This document shows positions 16,396-24,602 of a stretch of DNA of 64,000 nt, piece after piece. Origin of the DNA: Prevotella aff. ruminicola Tc2-24 (lineage in GTDB: Bacteria > Bacteroidota > Bacteroidia > Bacteroidales > Bacteroidaceae). The notes beneath the pieces are model-generated. The model worked only from the letters and a program-made list of their open reading frames with translations. It made no database searches and had not been told where the DNA came from. The position numbers were made by a program, and so were the translations under genes. The stretch's first letter is position 1. Every line of letters begins with the position of its first letter. The stretch spans positions 523,460-587,459 of the forward strand of contig NZ_FOIQ01000001.1 of the NCBI RefSeq assembly GCF_900110895.1, in the 5' to 3' direction.

Positions 16396-17466
16396 TTAGT
16401 TCAACAACTGATAAAAAGCATACATCACATACGCGAACAACAGGGCACAGACTACGGAGATCAGTGTGATGACCGTCTTAAGGATCCTACGTGCCTTCTG
16501 TGAGCGCTGGTCTTCCTCGGAGAGTTGTGGTTTTACGGTCTCCTCCACTGGCATGTTCTCCAACTTCGTCTGATTGATAAACGCGATGGCACTGACCAGA
16601 TTCTGATCATTTTCGTTGATGAGCGTCGAGTATTTGGCGAACTTCACGAGGTCGGCCGTCAGGAACAAGTGACGCAGTTCACTGAGTGCACCCTCATCCT
16701 GCACCTCCACCAGTTTCGCGATGATCTCACTACTCGTCATCTCCATCGCACTGAAACCATAACGCTCCTCGATATACTTACGAATCGTGTCCGTCAGTTT
16801 GGTATAGTATTCCTTAGAGTTCTCCGATGTCACCATCTTGTCGGCCTTGATCTGTTCGATCTCCTTCATGGCCTTCTGATGCGGCAACAGATGCTTGACG
16901 ATCCTGATATGCGAGATAATGGGTTTATTGTCGCGCAGACGGAGATACAGATAATAGCAGAACACCAACAGTACCAAGAGCAGTACGCTCAACCAGAATG
17001 GAAGACGCCAGTCGCTCCACTGGAAAGGATTATCCTGCACGCCCTTAGGGCCGAAGAACTGATCGGCATGCATAGTGTCCACTTCCATCGTCAGCACCTT
17101 CAGGGCCAGACTCTTGCTGGCATAGGGCTTACCATCGATCTTCACGGTCATCGGCGGCAGATAGTACAGCGTATCATCGAAAGAGGTCAGGGTATAGACC
17201 ATCGAACGGGCCACGAACCCGTTGTCCAACTCCTGCTTCTCCAACTCCTTACTGCCAAGCACCTCTACCCCAGGCGTGATATATTGTGTCGGTTGGAACT
17301 GTGGAAACTCCACCTTTGCGCTCTCCTGGGCATTCGCTGTCAGCGTCACATGCACCTGCTGACCCACGAACATCTCGATAGAGTCGATCCTGGCCTCTAC
17401 AGACACCTGTGCCGCTACCTTGAGCGCACACACAACGCCTATGATTAGAATCAACGCCTTCTTCAT
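16396..17466 (-). CDS. Bat-operon membrane protein, BatD-like beta domain
   Basis: A 356-aa protein with a signal peptide ending at VAAQ, a periplasmic beta-sandwich domain (about residues 22-135; VSVEARIDSIEMFVGQQVHV resembles the start of BatD domains), a TM helix near 152-174 (LPFWLSVLLLVLLVFCYYLYL), a cytoplasmic helical region rich in charged residues, and a second TM helix near the C-terminus (about 332-352). It is always found, as far as I recall, between the DUF58 gene and batA in Bacteroidota. Its start overlaps the DUF58 stop as TGATG. Its role is unknown; probably a scaffold that links the cytoplasmic MoxR/DUF58 pair to the VWA proteins (inference). Confidence 0.75.
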   Translation of the reverse strand: MKKALILIIGVVCALKVAAQVSVEARIDSIEMFVGQQVHVTLTANAQESAKVEFPQFQPTQYITPGVEVLGSKELEKQELDNGFVARSMVYTLTSFDDTLYYLPPMTVKIDGKPYASKSLALKVLTMEVDTMHADQFFGPKGVQDNPFQWSDWRLPFWLSVLLLVLLVFCYYLYLRLRDNKPIISHIRIVKHLLPHQKAMKEIEQIKADKMVTSENSKEYYTKLTDTIRKYIEERYGFSAMEMTSSEIIAKLVEVQDEGALSELRHLFLTADLVKFAKYSTLINENDQNLVSAIAFINQTKLENMPVEETVKPQLSEEDQRSQKARRILKTVITLISVVCALLFAYVMYAFYQLLN

Positions 17467-18335
17467 CAGCTTCTCTTTTTAAACAACAGCATTAGTGACT
17501 TGACGAAATCCTCATTCGTAGCAATACTCACATTGTCCACATTACTCTTGTTGAAGGTCTCCTGCAACTCCGCCTGACGACCCATCCAGTACTGGCGGTA
17601 TGCCTGGCGCAAGCGCTTGGAACTTGTATCGATATATTGCTCATAGCCCGTCTCGGCATCTACCACCTTCATCAATCCGACATCAGGCAACTCCTTTGCA
17701 CGTTGGTCATACACTTGAATAGCCACGACATCATGCTTCCTGTTGCAGATCTGCAACGACTGCTGGAAATCATTCCGCACGTAGAAGTCACTGAGGATGA
17801 AGGCCGTGGTACGACGCTTCTGGACACTCGACAGGAACTCCACAGCCTGCTTCACGTCCGTACGCTTCGACTCCGGTTGGAAGTCCAGCATCTCACGGAT
17901 GATATAGAGGATGTGCTTCCTACCTTTCTTGGGAGGTATATACTTCTCTATCTTATCTGAGAAGAACACGACACCGATCTTATCATTGTTCTGGATGGCA
18001 CTGAAAGCAATCGTAGCTGCTATCTCTGTCACCATGTCGCGCTTCATCTGTTTCTGCGTACCAAAATCCAGCGAACCACTGACGTCAATCAGCAGCATCA
18101 CCGTCAGCTCGCGCTCCTCCTCAAACACCTTGACGTAAGGACGATGAAAACGCGCCGTCACATTCCAGTCTATATCACGCACATCATCACCGAACTGATA
18201 CTCGCGCACCTCACTGAACGCCATACCTCTGCCCTTGAAGGCTGAATGGTATTGACCTGCGAAGATATTTGAGCTCAGGCCACGGGTCTTGATCTCGATC
18301 TTACGGACTTTCTTGATGATCTCAGATGTTTCCAT
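17466..18335 (-). CDS. DUF58 (VWA-like) protein of the MoxR-Bat system
   Basis: A 289-aa soluble protein carrying the DUF58 signature GQYHSAFKGRGMAFSEVREY followed by GDDVRDIDWNVTARFHRPYV and a VWA-like core with a MIDAS-like LLIDVSGSLDFG. DUF58 proteins accompany MoxR AAA+ ATPases nearly everywhere and probably act as adaptor or substrate. No TM segment is visible. It follows moxR by 32 nt and overlaps the next gene by 1 nt (TGATG). Confidence 0.9.
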   Translation of the reverse strand: METSEIIKKVRKIEIKTRGLSSNIFAGQYHSAFKGRGMAFSEVREYQFGDDVRDIDWNVTARFHRPYVKVFEEERELTVMLLIDVSGSLDFGTQKQMKRDMVTEIAATIAFSAIQNNDKIGVVFFSDKIEKYIPPKKGRKHILYIIREMLDFQPESKRTDVKQAVEFLSSVQKRRTTAFILSDFYVRNDFQQSLQICNRKHDVVAIQVYDQRAKELPDVGLMKVVDAETGYEQYIDTSSKRLRQAYRQYWMGRQAELQETFNKSNVDNVSIATNEDFVKSLMLLFKKRS

Positions 18336-18367
18336 CCTGTAAACTATAAACCGTCAACTGTTAACAA

Positions 18368-19363
18368 TTAGGGCACTTCGACCTTATTAATTATCTTCGA
18401 CACAATCTCCTCACTGGTGATATTGCTGGCCTCTGCCTCATAGGTAAGACCGATACGATGACGCAGCACGTCATGAGCCACGGCACGCACATCCTCAGGC
18501 ACCACATACCCACGACGCTTGATGAAAGCGTAAGCACGGGCAGCCTTGGCAAGGTTAATGCTGGCACGCGGCGAACCACCAAAGGAAATCATATCCTTCA
18601 AGTCTTTCAGGCCATAGCGCTCTGGATAGCGTGTCGCAAAGACGATGTCAGCAATGTACTGTTCAATCTTCTCGTCAATATACACTTCGCGAACCACAGA
18701 ACGAGCCTTCAAAATCTCATCAGCAGTTGTCACAGGTGTCACGCTCGGCATCTCACCGGCAATATTCTCACGGATAATCTTCTTCTCTTCGTCCAGAGAC
18801 GGATAATCGATGACGACCTTCAGCATGAAACGGTCCACCTGTGCCTCTGGCAAGGGATAGGTACCCTCCTGTTCGATGGGGTTCTGAGTGGCCATCACAA
18901 GGAAAGGATTGGGCAACGTGAAAGTCTCACTGCCGATGGTCACCTGTTTCTCCTGCATGGCCTCAAGCAATGCACTCTGCACCTTTGCTGGGGCACGGTT
19001 GATCTCATCAGCCAACACGAAGTTTGCAAACACGGGGCCCTTCTTCACCTGGAACTTCTCATCCTTCTGTGAATAGATCATCGTACCGATCACGTCAGCA
19101 GGGAGGAGGTCTGGTGTAAACTGGATACGGCTATAGTCGGCAGCTATCAGTTGCGAGAGTGTCTTAATAGCCAAGGTCTTTGCCAGACCAGGCACTCCTT
19201 CCAACAGGATATGTCCGTCGCTCAGCAATCCGATCAGGAGCGAGTCCACCAGATGCTTCTGACCTACGATAACACGGTCCATGCCCGTCGTCAGATTTGT
19301 CACGAATGCGCTTTGTTGTTCTATCCGGATATTCAACTCACGGATGTCAATAGCTTCTGCCAT
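18368..19363 (-). CDS. MoxR-family AAA+ ATPase
   Basis: A 331-aa ATPase. Walker A is GHILLEGVPGLAKT, Walker B is LADEINRAPAKVQSALLEAMQE, sensor 1 is VMATQNPIEQEGTYPLPEAQ with arginine finger QVDRFMLK, and the C-terminal lid includes GGSPRASINLAKAARAYAF. MoxR ATPases work as chaperones that help assemble metal- or VWA-containing complexes. It is the first gene of the bat operon, 35 nt downstream of a TACTTTTG box. Confidence 0.93.
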   Translation of the reverse strand: MAEAIDIRELNIRIEQQSAFVTNLTTGMDRVIVGQKHLVDSLLIGLLSDGHILLEGVPGLAKTLAIKTLSQLIAADYSRIQFTPDLLPADVIGTMIYSQKDEKFQVKKGPVFANFVLADEINRAPAKVQSALLEAMQEKQVTIGSETFTLPNPFLVMATQNPIEQEGTYPLPEAQVDRFMLKVVIDYPSLDEEKKIIRENIAGEMPSVTPVTTADEILKARSVVREVYIDEKIEQYIADIVFATRYPERYGLKDLKDMISFGGSPRASINLAKAARAYAFIKRRGYVVPEDVRAVAHDVLRHRIGLTYEAEASNITSEEIVSKIINKVEVP

Positions 19364-19397
19364 AATAATTACTCTTTACAAATTCCTAATTTGACCG

Positions 19398-19405
19398 CAA
19401 AAGTA
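19398..19405 (-). promoter_or_regulatory. -7 box of the moxR-bat operon
   Basis: Minus-strand TACTTTTG (plus CAAAAGTA). No clear TTTG at -33. It gives a leader of about 30 nt before the moxR ATG. Confidence 0.55.
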
Positions 19406-19452
19406 GTGAAATAAAAGGATTTTCCACTCATTTGCCTATCTAAATAATATTA

Positions 19453-19490
19453 AAAAAGTTCCCTAAAACCTAAGTTTTAAGAAACTTTTT
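19453..19490 (-). terminator. Terminator of the ftsY-rimO-HU operon
   Basis: A 17-bp stem with two G-U pairs in RNA (plus strand AAAAAGTTCCCTAAAAC / GTTTTAAGAAACTTTTT), 4-nt loop and flanking T runs, 13 nt after the stop at 19504. Confidence 0.85.
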
Positions 19491-19503
19491 CATTCTTTCT
19501 CTA

Positions 19504-21201
19504 TTAGTTCACAGTCTGAGCCTTCTTTTTCTTCTTCCACTCCAACTTCGGGATCTTGATAGCCTGCCCTGTTTTCAGTTGTGAAGAGGCTTTCAGTCCA
19601 TTGTAAACTTCGATATAACACTCCATGTCTGGCCCTAGAGTTCGACGAGCGATCTTAGCCAGGTTATCACCCTCTCTGACCTTCTCGATATGGTCTGTAC
19701 CCACAATCCGATAGGCACCCAGTCTCACGCGGGCATCCATGGCAGCGTATTGATCATGCGTCTTGTCGGCAGCAGGAGTATCCGCCTTCTTCTCAGGTGC
19801 CTTCGCGGCAACCGTCTGAGATGCCGAGGGCACTACAGTTTTCTTCTCTGCAACAGGTGCCGCCGGCTTGGGCTCAGGCTTAGCGACCGGTGCGACAGGA
19901 GCAACAGACTTCTCTGCCTTCGTCTCCTCTGCAGTAGATAACGATGGCACCTCTGCCGCAGGCTCAGCCTGTTCCAATGTCTGTTCATCTTTCGCCTTCT
20001 CGTTATCCACACGTTCAAACACAAGACGATATTCAGGGAACACGTTCGAGAGCGGCAGGAAATTACCCAACAGGTAACCGCCAGCAAGACCCAACAGAGC
20101 GGCCAGAATACCGATCAGCCATTTCTTACCACTGGACGATCCGTCAGAGTCATATTTAGCCAGAATAGCATCCGCGTCAAACTCCTCCTCAGGCTCTTCC
20201 TCGACAGGTTCTTGTGCTTCGACGGGCTCAGCAACCGCTTGTCGAAGGGCCTCGCCATCATCAACAACAGCCTCAACAGCCTCCTGAGCTTCGACAGGTT
20301 CTTGTGCTTCGACGGGCTCAGCAACCGTTTGTCGAAGGGTCTCATCATCAGCCTGAACAACCTCCTGTGCCTCAACAGCCTCCTGAGCTTCGACGGGTTC
20401 TTGTGCTTCGACAGGCTCAGCAACCGTTTCCTGAAGAGTGTCTTCCGACGGACCCTGTGCTTCGACGGGCTCAGCAACCGCTTGTCGAAGGGCCTCGTCA
20501 TCAGCCTTTTCCTTCTCCGTTGGAACATAGGGCTCAATCACCCATTCTGGTATATCCTCATCCTCAATCTCGTTCAACGAAGCATCATCGCCATTCTCCT
20601 CAGCATCCGAGGCAAAATCGACCAACGGCATGGCCGCAGGATCAAGTGTCACATCGCCAGCAGGCTCTGCCTCCTGTGCCTCAACAGGCTCAACAACCGT
20701 TTGTTGAAGAGCCTCATCCGACGGACCCTGAGCTTGTCGAAGGGTCTCATCAGCATCAGCTTCAACAGCCTCCTGCGCTTCGACAGGCTCAGCAACCGCC
20801 TCCCCTGCAGGGGCCACTTCCTCCAGCTCGACCTCGTCACTCGCAGTCTCCATCGTCTTCAGCGTGTCCTCGAAGTCCACGCCATCATTCAACACGACCG
20901 TCTCAAACTGAGAGAACGGTTTGTTAACCAGTTCTTTCATCAAGGCATCCGGAGTGAAGGTGATTTTATTGTGCCCTTCTATCAATACGCGCTCGCCTGT
21001 GTTGACATTCACACTCTCACGTGCATCAACATCAATGATCTTAAAGGTTCCGAATCCTTTGATCTTAACAATCCTATCCCGCTCCAAGGCCTGTCTTACC
21101 ACATCAAACAGGGCACCCACAAAACCAGAAGCATCTTTCTTTGTCAGACCATGACGCTCACTGAGTATCACAGCGATATCTTGTATTGTCACCTTTCCCA
21201 T
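19504..21201 (-). CDS. HU-domain / transmembrane / LysM protein with repeat-encoded linker
   Basis: A 565-aa protein of unusual layout. Residues 1-90 are an HU/IHF-type DNA-binding domain (VTIQDIAVILSERHGLTKKD, KGFGTFKIIDVDARESVNV). Residues about 100-350 are an acidic linker dominated by EPVEAQE, AVEA and LRQ units. A TM helix spans about 357-382 (WLIGILAALLGLAGGYLLG). A Pro/Ala/Lys-rich stretch and a C-terminal LysM domain (about 504-552; VREGDNLAKIARRTLGP, IYNGLK-like EVYNGLKASSQLKTGQ) follow. The expected topology is HU and linker inside and LysM outside the inner membrane, so it could tether the nucleoid to peptidoglycan (inference). The start overlaps the upstream HU gene's stop as TAATG. 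Much of the linker DNA consists of palindromic repeats; see the repeat entry. Confidence 0.85.
   Translation of the reverse strand: MGKVTIQDIAVILSERHGLTKKDASGFVGALFDVVRQALERDRIVKIKGFGTFKIIDVDARESVNVNTGERVLIEGHNKITFTPDALMKELVNKPFSQFETVVLNDGVDFEDTLKTMETASDEVELEEVAPAGEAVAEPVEAQEAVEADADETLRQAQGPSDEALQQTVVEPVEAQEAEPAGDVTLDPAAMPLVDFASDAEENGDDASLNEIEDEDIPEWVIEPYVPTEKEKADDEALRQAVAEPVEAQGPSEDTLQETVAEPVEAQEPVEAQEAVEAQEVVQADDETLRQTVAEPVEAQEPVEAQEAVEAVVDDGEALRQAVAEPVEAQEPVEEEPEEEFDADAILAKYDSDGSSSGKKWLIGILAALLGLAGGYLLGNFLPLSNVFPEYRLVFERVDNEKAKDEQTLEQAEPAAEVPSLSTAEETKAEKSVAPVAPVAKPEPKPAAPVAEKKTVVPSASQTVAAKAPEKKADTPAADKTHDQYAAMDARVRLGAYRIVGTDHIEKVREGDNLAKIARRTLGPDMECYIEVYNGLKASSQLKTGQAIKIPKLEWKKKKKAQTVN
20203..20800 (-). 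repeat. In-frame copies of a palindromic repeat family inside the HU-LysM gene
   Basis: At least seven related units, each pairing CTTCGAC with GTCGAAG arms around TGAGCC or AAGCTC cores. Good copies lie at plus 20215-20250, 20305-20340, 20404-20437, 20457-20493, 20678-20712 (degenerate), 20722-20746 and 20776-20800, with half-copies near 20286 and 20385. The 20722-20746 unit contains CCCTGAGCTTGTCGAAGGG, which matches a short palindrome I recognise as dispersed in many bacterial genomes. On the coding strand they read as ETLRQ(A/T)VAEPVEAQ or LRQAQGP, always in the same frame. Confidence 0.8.
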
Positions 21202-21488
21202 TACTCAGTTCCTCCATTCTTTACACGTTCTTTCCAGTTTACATTCGGCTTAAAGTTCAGCACCAACTTGGGTGGAACTAACATACGCTGACCCGTAGAA
21301 GGGTTCACCATGATGCGTTCCATCTTCTTCTTAACCTCAAAGGTTCCGAATGTCGGAACAAGGACCGCATCATTCTCCTGGAAATGATCACCCATCGCCT
21401 CCACAATGGCGTTAACCATCCGCTGCGTGTCATCGGGGTTATAGCCCGTCTGCTGCGATAATTCTGAGATAAAGTCTTTATTAGTCAT
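21201..21488 (-). CDS. HU-family DNA-binding protein
   Basis: A 95-aa histone-like protein covering the whole HU/IHF fold: N-terminal helices (NKDFISELSQQTGYNPDDTQ), the FGTFEVKKK turn, and the DNA-contacting arm RIMVNPSTGQRMLVPPKLV with the conserved NPxTG and intercalating Pro. It should bind and bend DNA as a dimer, possibly with the HU domain encoded by the next gene, to which it is joined by a TAATG overlap. It lies 5 nt after rimO. It is more divergent than the main Bacteroidota HU. Confidence 0.9.
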   Translation of the reverse strand: MTNKDFISELSQQTGYNPDDTQRMVNAIVEAMGDHFQENDAVLVPTFGTFEVKKKMERIMVNPSTGQRMLVPPKLVLNFKPNVNWKERVKNGGTE

Positions 21489-21493
21489 AACCT

Positions 21494-22792
21494 TTAGTTG
21501 ATTGTTGAGCCATACAAATCAAATTCTTCCGAGTCAGTCACCACGACATCATAGAACTCACCTATCGTCAGATCCCGTTCCGATGCGGGAATCAGCACCT
21601 CCGGATCCACTTCCGGGGAACAATACTCTGTGCGCCCGACATAATAAGCGCCCTCTTTTCTGTCAACGATAATTCTCTGGGTGGTTCCAACTTTCTCCGC
21701 CTCGAGTTCCGCACTGATATTCTGTTGAATACGCATCAGACCGTCCAGTCGTCGCTGTTTTATCTCCTCAGGTACATCGTCCTCATAATCACGTTCCGAG
21801 GGTGTTCCCTCTTCCTCCGAATAGGCAAAAGCACCCATACGTTCAAAGCGTGCCCACTTGACGAACGCCTTCAGTTCCTCGAAATCCTCATCTGTCTCCC
21901 CAGGAAAGCCAACCATCAGTGTTGTGCGGATATGGATACCAGGCACTTCACGACGCAGGCGCTCGATCAGTTCATAGGTTTCCGCTTTCGTCACATGACG
22001 TTGCATGCGCAGAAGCATATGATCGGAGATATGTTGAAGAGCGATATCCAGATATTTACATACGTTTTTCTTTTCACGCATCACTCGGAGTAGATCCCAT
22101 GGGAAATGAGCAGGATAGGCATAGTGCAGTCGTATCCATTCCACTCCTGGGATATCAGCCATCCGTTCGATGAGTTCCGCGATATGCTGCTTACCATCGA
22201 TGTCCACGCCATAATAGGTCAATTCCTGAGCTATCACATTAAACTCCTTCGTACCATCCGCCACGAGTTGGCGCACCTCATCGAGGATCTCTTCCATCGG
22301 ACGACTCTGGTGACGTCCTGTTATCAACGGGATAGCGCAATAGGCACAGTGGCGGTCACAGCCCTCACTGATTTTCAGATAGGCATAATGGCGCGGTGTC
22401 GTAATGTGACGCTTACCCTCACAGGCGACGAAATCCTCACCCTTCAGGTCGTTGAGCAGCTGCCGATAGTTGAACTTCCCATACCAGCCATCCACCTCTG
22501 GGATCTCTTTTTCCAGATCTGCCAGATAGCGCTCTGACAGGCATCCCATCACGTAGAGTCTCTCTATCCTTCCTTCGGACTTTGCCTGTGCAAATTCCAG
22601 AATCGTATTGATGCTTTCCTCCTTCGCATCGTTGATAAAACCACATGTGTTGACAACGACGATATCTCCTTGAGGGTCATCGCTATCGTGTGTACACTGA
22701 TAGCCATTAGCTTCCAGCAGTCCCATCAGAGCCTCACTGTCGACGAGGTTCTTGGAGCACCCGAGTGATATGATATCAATCGTCTTCGCCAT
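21494..22792 (-). CDS. rimO: Ribosomal protein S12 methylthiotransferase
   Basis: A radical-SAM enzyme that methylthiolates the conserved Asp of ribosomal protein S12. Residues 1-120 are the UPF0004/MTTase domain with SLGCSKNLVDSE and further cluster cysteines (NTCGFI, MGCLSERY). The radical-SAM domain has SEGCDRHCAYCAIP (CxxxCxxC), which binds the catalytic 4Fe-4S cluster. A C-terminal TRAM domain (about 365-432) ends in VVVTDSEEFDLYG. The 432-aa length is normal. I start at the ATG 22792, which overlaps the ftsY stop as TGATG; the TTG one codon upstream is less likely. Confidence 0.95.
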   Translation of the reverse strand: MAKTIDIISLGCSKNLVDSEALMGLLEANGYQCTHDSDDPQGDIVVVNTCGFINDAKEESINTILEFAQAKSEGRIERLYVMGCLSERYLADLEKEIPEVDGWYGKFNYRQLLNDLKGEDFVACEGKRHITTPRHYAYLKISEGCDRHCAYCAIPLITGRHQSRPMEEILDEVRQLVADGTKEFNVIAQELTYYGVDIDGKQHIAELIERMADIPGVEWIRLHYAYPAHFPWDLLRVMREKKNVCKYLDIALQHISDHMLLRMQRHVTKAETYELIERLRREVPGIHIRTTLMVGFPGETDEDFEELKAFVKWARFERMGAFAYSEEEGTPSERDYEDDVPEEIKQRRLDGLMRIQQNISAELEAEKVGTTQRIIVDRKEGAYYVGRTEYCSPEVDPEVLIPASERDLTIGEFYDVVVTDSEEFDLYGSTIN

Positions 22793-23751
22793 CAATCTTT
22801 TATGTCAAATAGTGAATCCACAAACTGTCGCTTGTTAAAGAGTTGCAGATCCTCCATACCCTCACCCAAGCCGATATACTTCACGGGCACCTTCAACTGG
22901 TCAGAGATACCGATGACCACGCCGCCCTTTGCCGTTCCATCGAGTTTGGTGATAGCGAGCGAGGTAATCTGTGTGACGGCAGCAAACTGCTTTGCCTGCT
23001 CAAAAGCATTCTGTCCCGTAGAGCCATCCAGCACGAGCATCACCTCGTCAGGAGCCTCGGGCAGCACCTTTTTCATCACATCCTTTATCTTCTTCAACTC
23101 GTTCATCAGACCCACTTTATTGTGCAGACGACCAGCTGTATCTATCAGCACTACATCGGCACCATTTGCCTTAGCGCTGGAAAGCGTGTCAAATGCCACA
23201 GAAGCCGGGTCACTTCCCATCTGCTGCTTTACGACAGGAACCCCTACCCGTTCGCCCCATATACAGAGCTGCTCCACAGCAGCCGCCCGGAACGTGTCGG
23301 CTGCACCGAGATAGACTTTCTTGCCGGCCTGCTTGAACTGCCACGCCAGCTTGCCGATGGTAGTCGTCTTGCCAACACCATTCACGCCGACAACCAAGAT
23401 CACATAGGGTTTATGATCGCCCGGCAGATCCCAGTTGTCATGATCCTCCGTATGATTCTCTGCCAACAGGTCGGCGATCTCATCCCTCAGGATTGCATTC
23501 AACTCTGACGTGCTGACGTATTTGTCACGCGCCACGCGCTCTTCAATACGCTGAATAATCTTCAGCGTTGTATCCACGCCAACATCGCTTGTAATAAGTA
23601 CTTCTTCCAGATTGTCCAACACGTCGTCGTCGACTTTCGACTTTCCTGCTACCGCACGTGTCAGTTTATCGAAGACACTGGTCTTCGTCTTCTCAAGTCC
23701 TCGGTCTAGGGTCTCTTTTTTGTTCTTACCAAAGATTCCAAATATTCCCAT
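22792..23751 (-). CDS. ftsY: Signal recognition particle receptor FtsY
   Basis: The membrane-associated SRP receptor GTPase that docks ribosome-SRP complexes to the Sec translocon. The 319-aa protein starts MGIFGIFGKNKKETLDRGL, a short A-region without the long acidic domain of E. coli, followed by the N domain. The G domain has GVNGVGKTTTIGKLA (G1), LGAADTFRAAAVEQL, DTAGR (G3) and TKLDGTAKGG (G4), and the C-terminal GLGEGMEDLQLF is diagnostic. The ATG at 23751 is preferred over an upstream in-frame start because the promoter's transcript would begin just before it. Confidence 0.96.
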   Translation of the reverse strand: MGIFGIFGKNKKETLDRGLEKTKTSVFDKLTRAVAGKSKVDDDVLDNLEEVLITSDVGVDTTLKIIQRIEERVARDKYVSTSELNAILRDEIADLLAENHTEDHDNWDLPGDHKPYVILVVGVNGVGKTTTIGKLAWQFKQAGKKVYLGAADTFRAAAVEQLCIWGERVGVPVVKQQMGSDPASVAFDTLSSAKANGADVVLIDTAGRLHNKVGLMNELKKIKDVMKKVLPEAPDEVMLVLDGSTGQNAFEQAKQFAAVTQITSLAITKLDGTAKGGVVIGISDQLKVPVKYIGLGEGMEDLQLFNKRQFVDSLFDIKD

Positions 23752-23771
23752 GTCACAATATATTACGTGTG

Positions 23772-23803
23772 CAAAGATAATAGATTTTAATGAGATGTAC
23801 AAA
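23772..23803 (-). promoter_or_regulatory. Promoter of ftsY-rimO-HU
   Basis: Minus-strand TTTG (plus CAAA 23800-23803), 20-nt spacer, TATCTTTG (plus CAAAGATA 23772-23779). The -33 box overlaps the T tract of the preceding terminator. Confidence 0.8.
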
Positions 23804-23835
23804 AAAAGAGGCCGCAAATTGACTTGCGACCTCTT
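23801..23835 (-). terminator. Terminator of rpmB-rpmG-DUF4295
   Basis: A 12-bp stem with one G-U pair (plus AAGAGGCCGCAA / TTGCGACCTCTT, 23806-23817 and 23824-23835) followed on the minus strand by seven T. Confidence 0.9.
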
Positions 23836-23854
23836 ATTTTATCTAAAAAAATAA

Positions 23855-24013
23855 TTAGTTCTTGAAGAAGTCCTTAACGGCCTCGTTGGGAACCATCTGC
23901 TCATCAAAGACATAAGCACCCGTCTTCGGGCTCTTCACCATCTTGATTACCTTTGTGTAAGCGCGACCATCCTTAGAGCCTTCATGGAGGGTAGCGACGG
24001 TTTTCTTTGCCAT
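23855..24013 (-). CDS. DUF4295 small basic protein, ribosome-associated
   Basis: A 52-aa lysine-rich protein beginning MAKKTVATLHEGSKDGRAY and ending EAVKDFFKN. This is the DUF4295 family, found directly after rpmG in Bacteroidota. I recall a report that the family is a phylum-specific ribosomal subunit protein, which fits its size, charge and position, but I cannot verify this here. It starts 12 nt after the rpmG stop and is followed by a strong terminator. Confidence 0.85.
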   Translation of the reverse strand: MAKKTVATLHEGSKDGRAYTKVIKMVKSPKTGAYVFDEQMVPNEAVKDFFKN

Positions 24014-24025
24014 ACTTCAGTCGTA

Positions 24026-24217
24026 TTATTTAATTTCCTTGTGAAGAGTCATCTTCTTCAGGATGGGGTTATACTTCATCAGCTCCATACGCTCCGGCGT
24101 ATTCTTGCGATTCTTTGTAGTCACATAGCGGCTTGTACCCGGCATGCCACTGCTCTTATGCTCAGTGCACTCCAGAACCACCTGTACGCGATTACCCTTT
24201 GCTTTCTTGTTTGCCAT
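24026..24217 (-). CDS. rpmG: 50S ribosomal protein L33
   Basis: A 63-aa protein of the large subunit. The sequence [18 protein letters not shown], then [19 protein letters not shown], is the L33 signature. The family has Cys-containing zinc-ribbon forms and Cys-free forms; only one cysteine is visible here, so it is of the zinc-free type. It lies 4 nt after rpmB. Confidence 0.96.
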   Translation of the reverse strand: MANKKAKGNRVQVVLECTEHKSSGMPGTSRYVTTKNRKNTPERMELMKYNPILKKMTLHKEIK

Positions 24218-24221
24218 GTTC

Positions 24222-24485
24222 TTAGTCTCCTATCACTTTAATGTCCTTCCAGTCCACAAATCCCTTGGCAACAGCCTGCTTCAGGGCGGCGTCAAGACCT
24301 ACCTTGTTAATCATACGAAGACCAGCAGCGCTAATCTTCAACTGAATCCAGCAGCCCTCTTCTACGTAGTAGAATTTCTTGCTGAAAAGGTTTACGTCAA
24401 AGCTTCTCTTCGTGCGGTGCTTTGAGTGAGACACATTGCAACCTATCTGTGCCTTCTTTCCTGTAATTTGACAAATCTTAGACAT
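24222..24485 (-). CDS. rpmB: 50S ribosomal protein L28
   Basis: An 87-aa large-subunit protein beginning [20 protein letters not shown], followed by the TKRSFDVNL motif and the [15 protein letters not shown]-terminal helix. The length is slightly above that of E. coli L28 (78 aa). It is the first gene of a three-gene ribosomal operon with a TAATTTTG promoter 50 nt upstream. Confidence 0.96.
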   Translation of the reverse strand: MSKICQITGKKAQIGCNVSHSKHRTKRSFDVNLFSKKFYYVEEGCWIQLKISAAGLRMINKVGLDAALKQAVAKGFVDWKDIKVIGD

Positions 24486-24535
24486 TTCTATCTACTTTTT
24501 CTTGTTGTTTACACTTACTTATTCCAAACAGGGTG

Positions 24536-24543
24536 CAAAATTA
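24536..24543 (-). promoter_or_regulatory. -7 box of rpmB-rpmG-DUF4295
   Basis: Minus-strand TAATTTTG followed by CACCC. A TTG lies 18 nt upstream (plus CAA 24562-24564). Confidence 0.6.
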
Positions 24544-24602
24544 CACATTTTAATTGATATTCAATTCATTGCCCGATTGGAAAAACAAAGAATTAATGTT
24601 TT

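Noticed and set aside
20203..20800. Repeat cluster considered as a CRISPR array
   Set aside because: The units are of uneven length and spacing, lie inside a continuous coding frame, and there are no unique spacers or cas genes.
20212..21291. 359-codon plus-strand reading frame rich in FDRLSNRL and SLSKG
   Set aside because: It is antisense to the HU-LysM and HU genes; its repeats are just the other-strand reading of the palindromic units.
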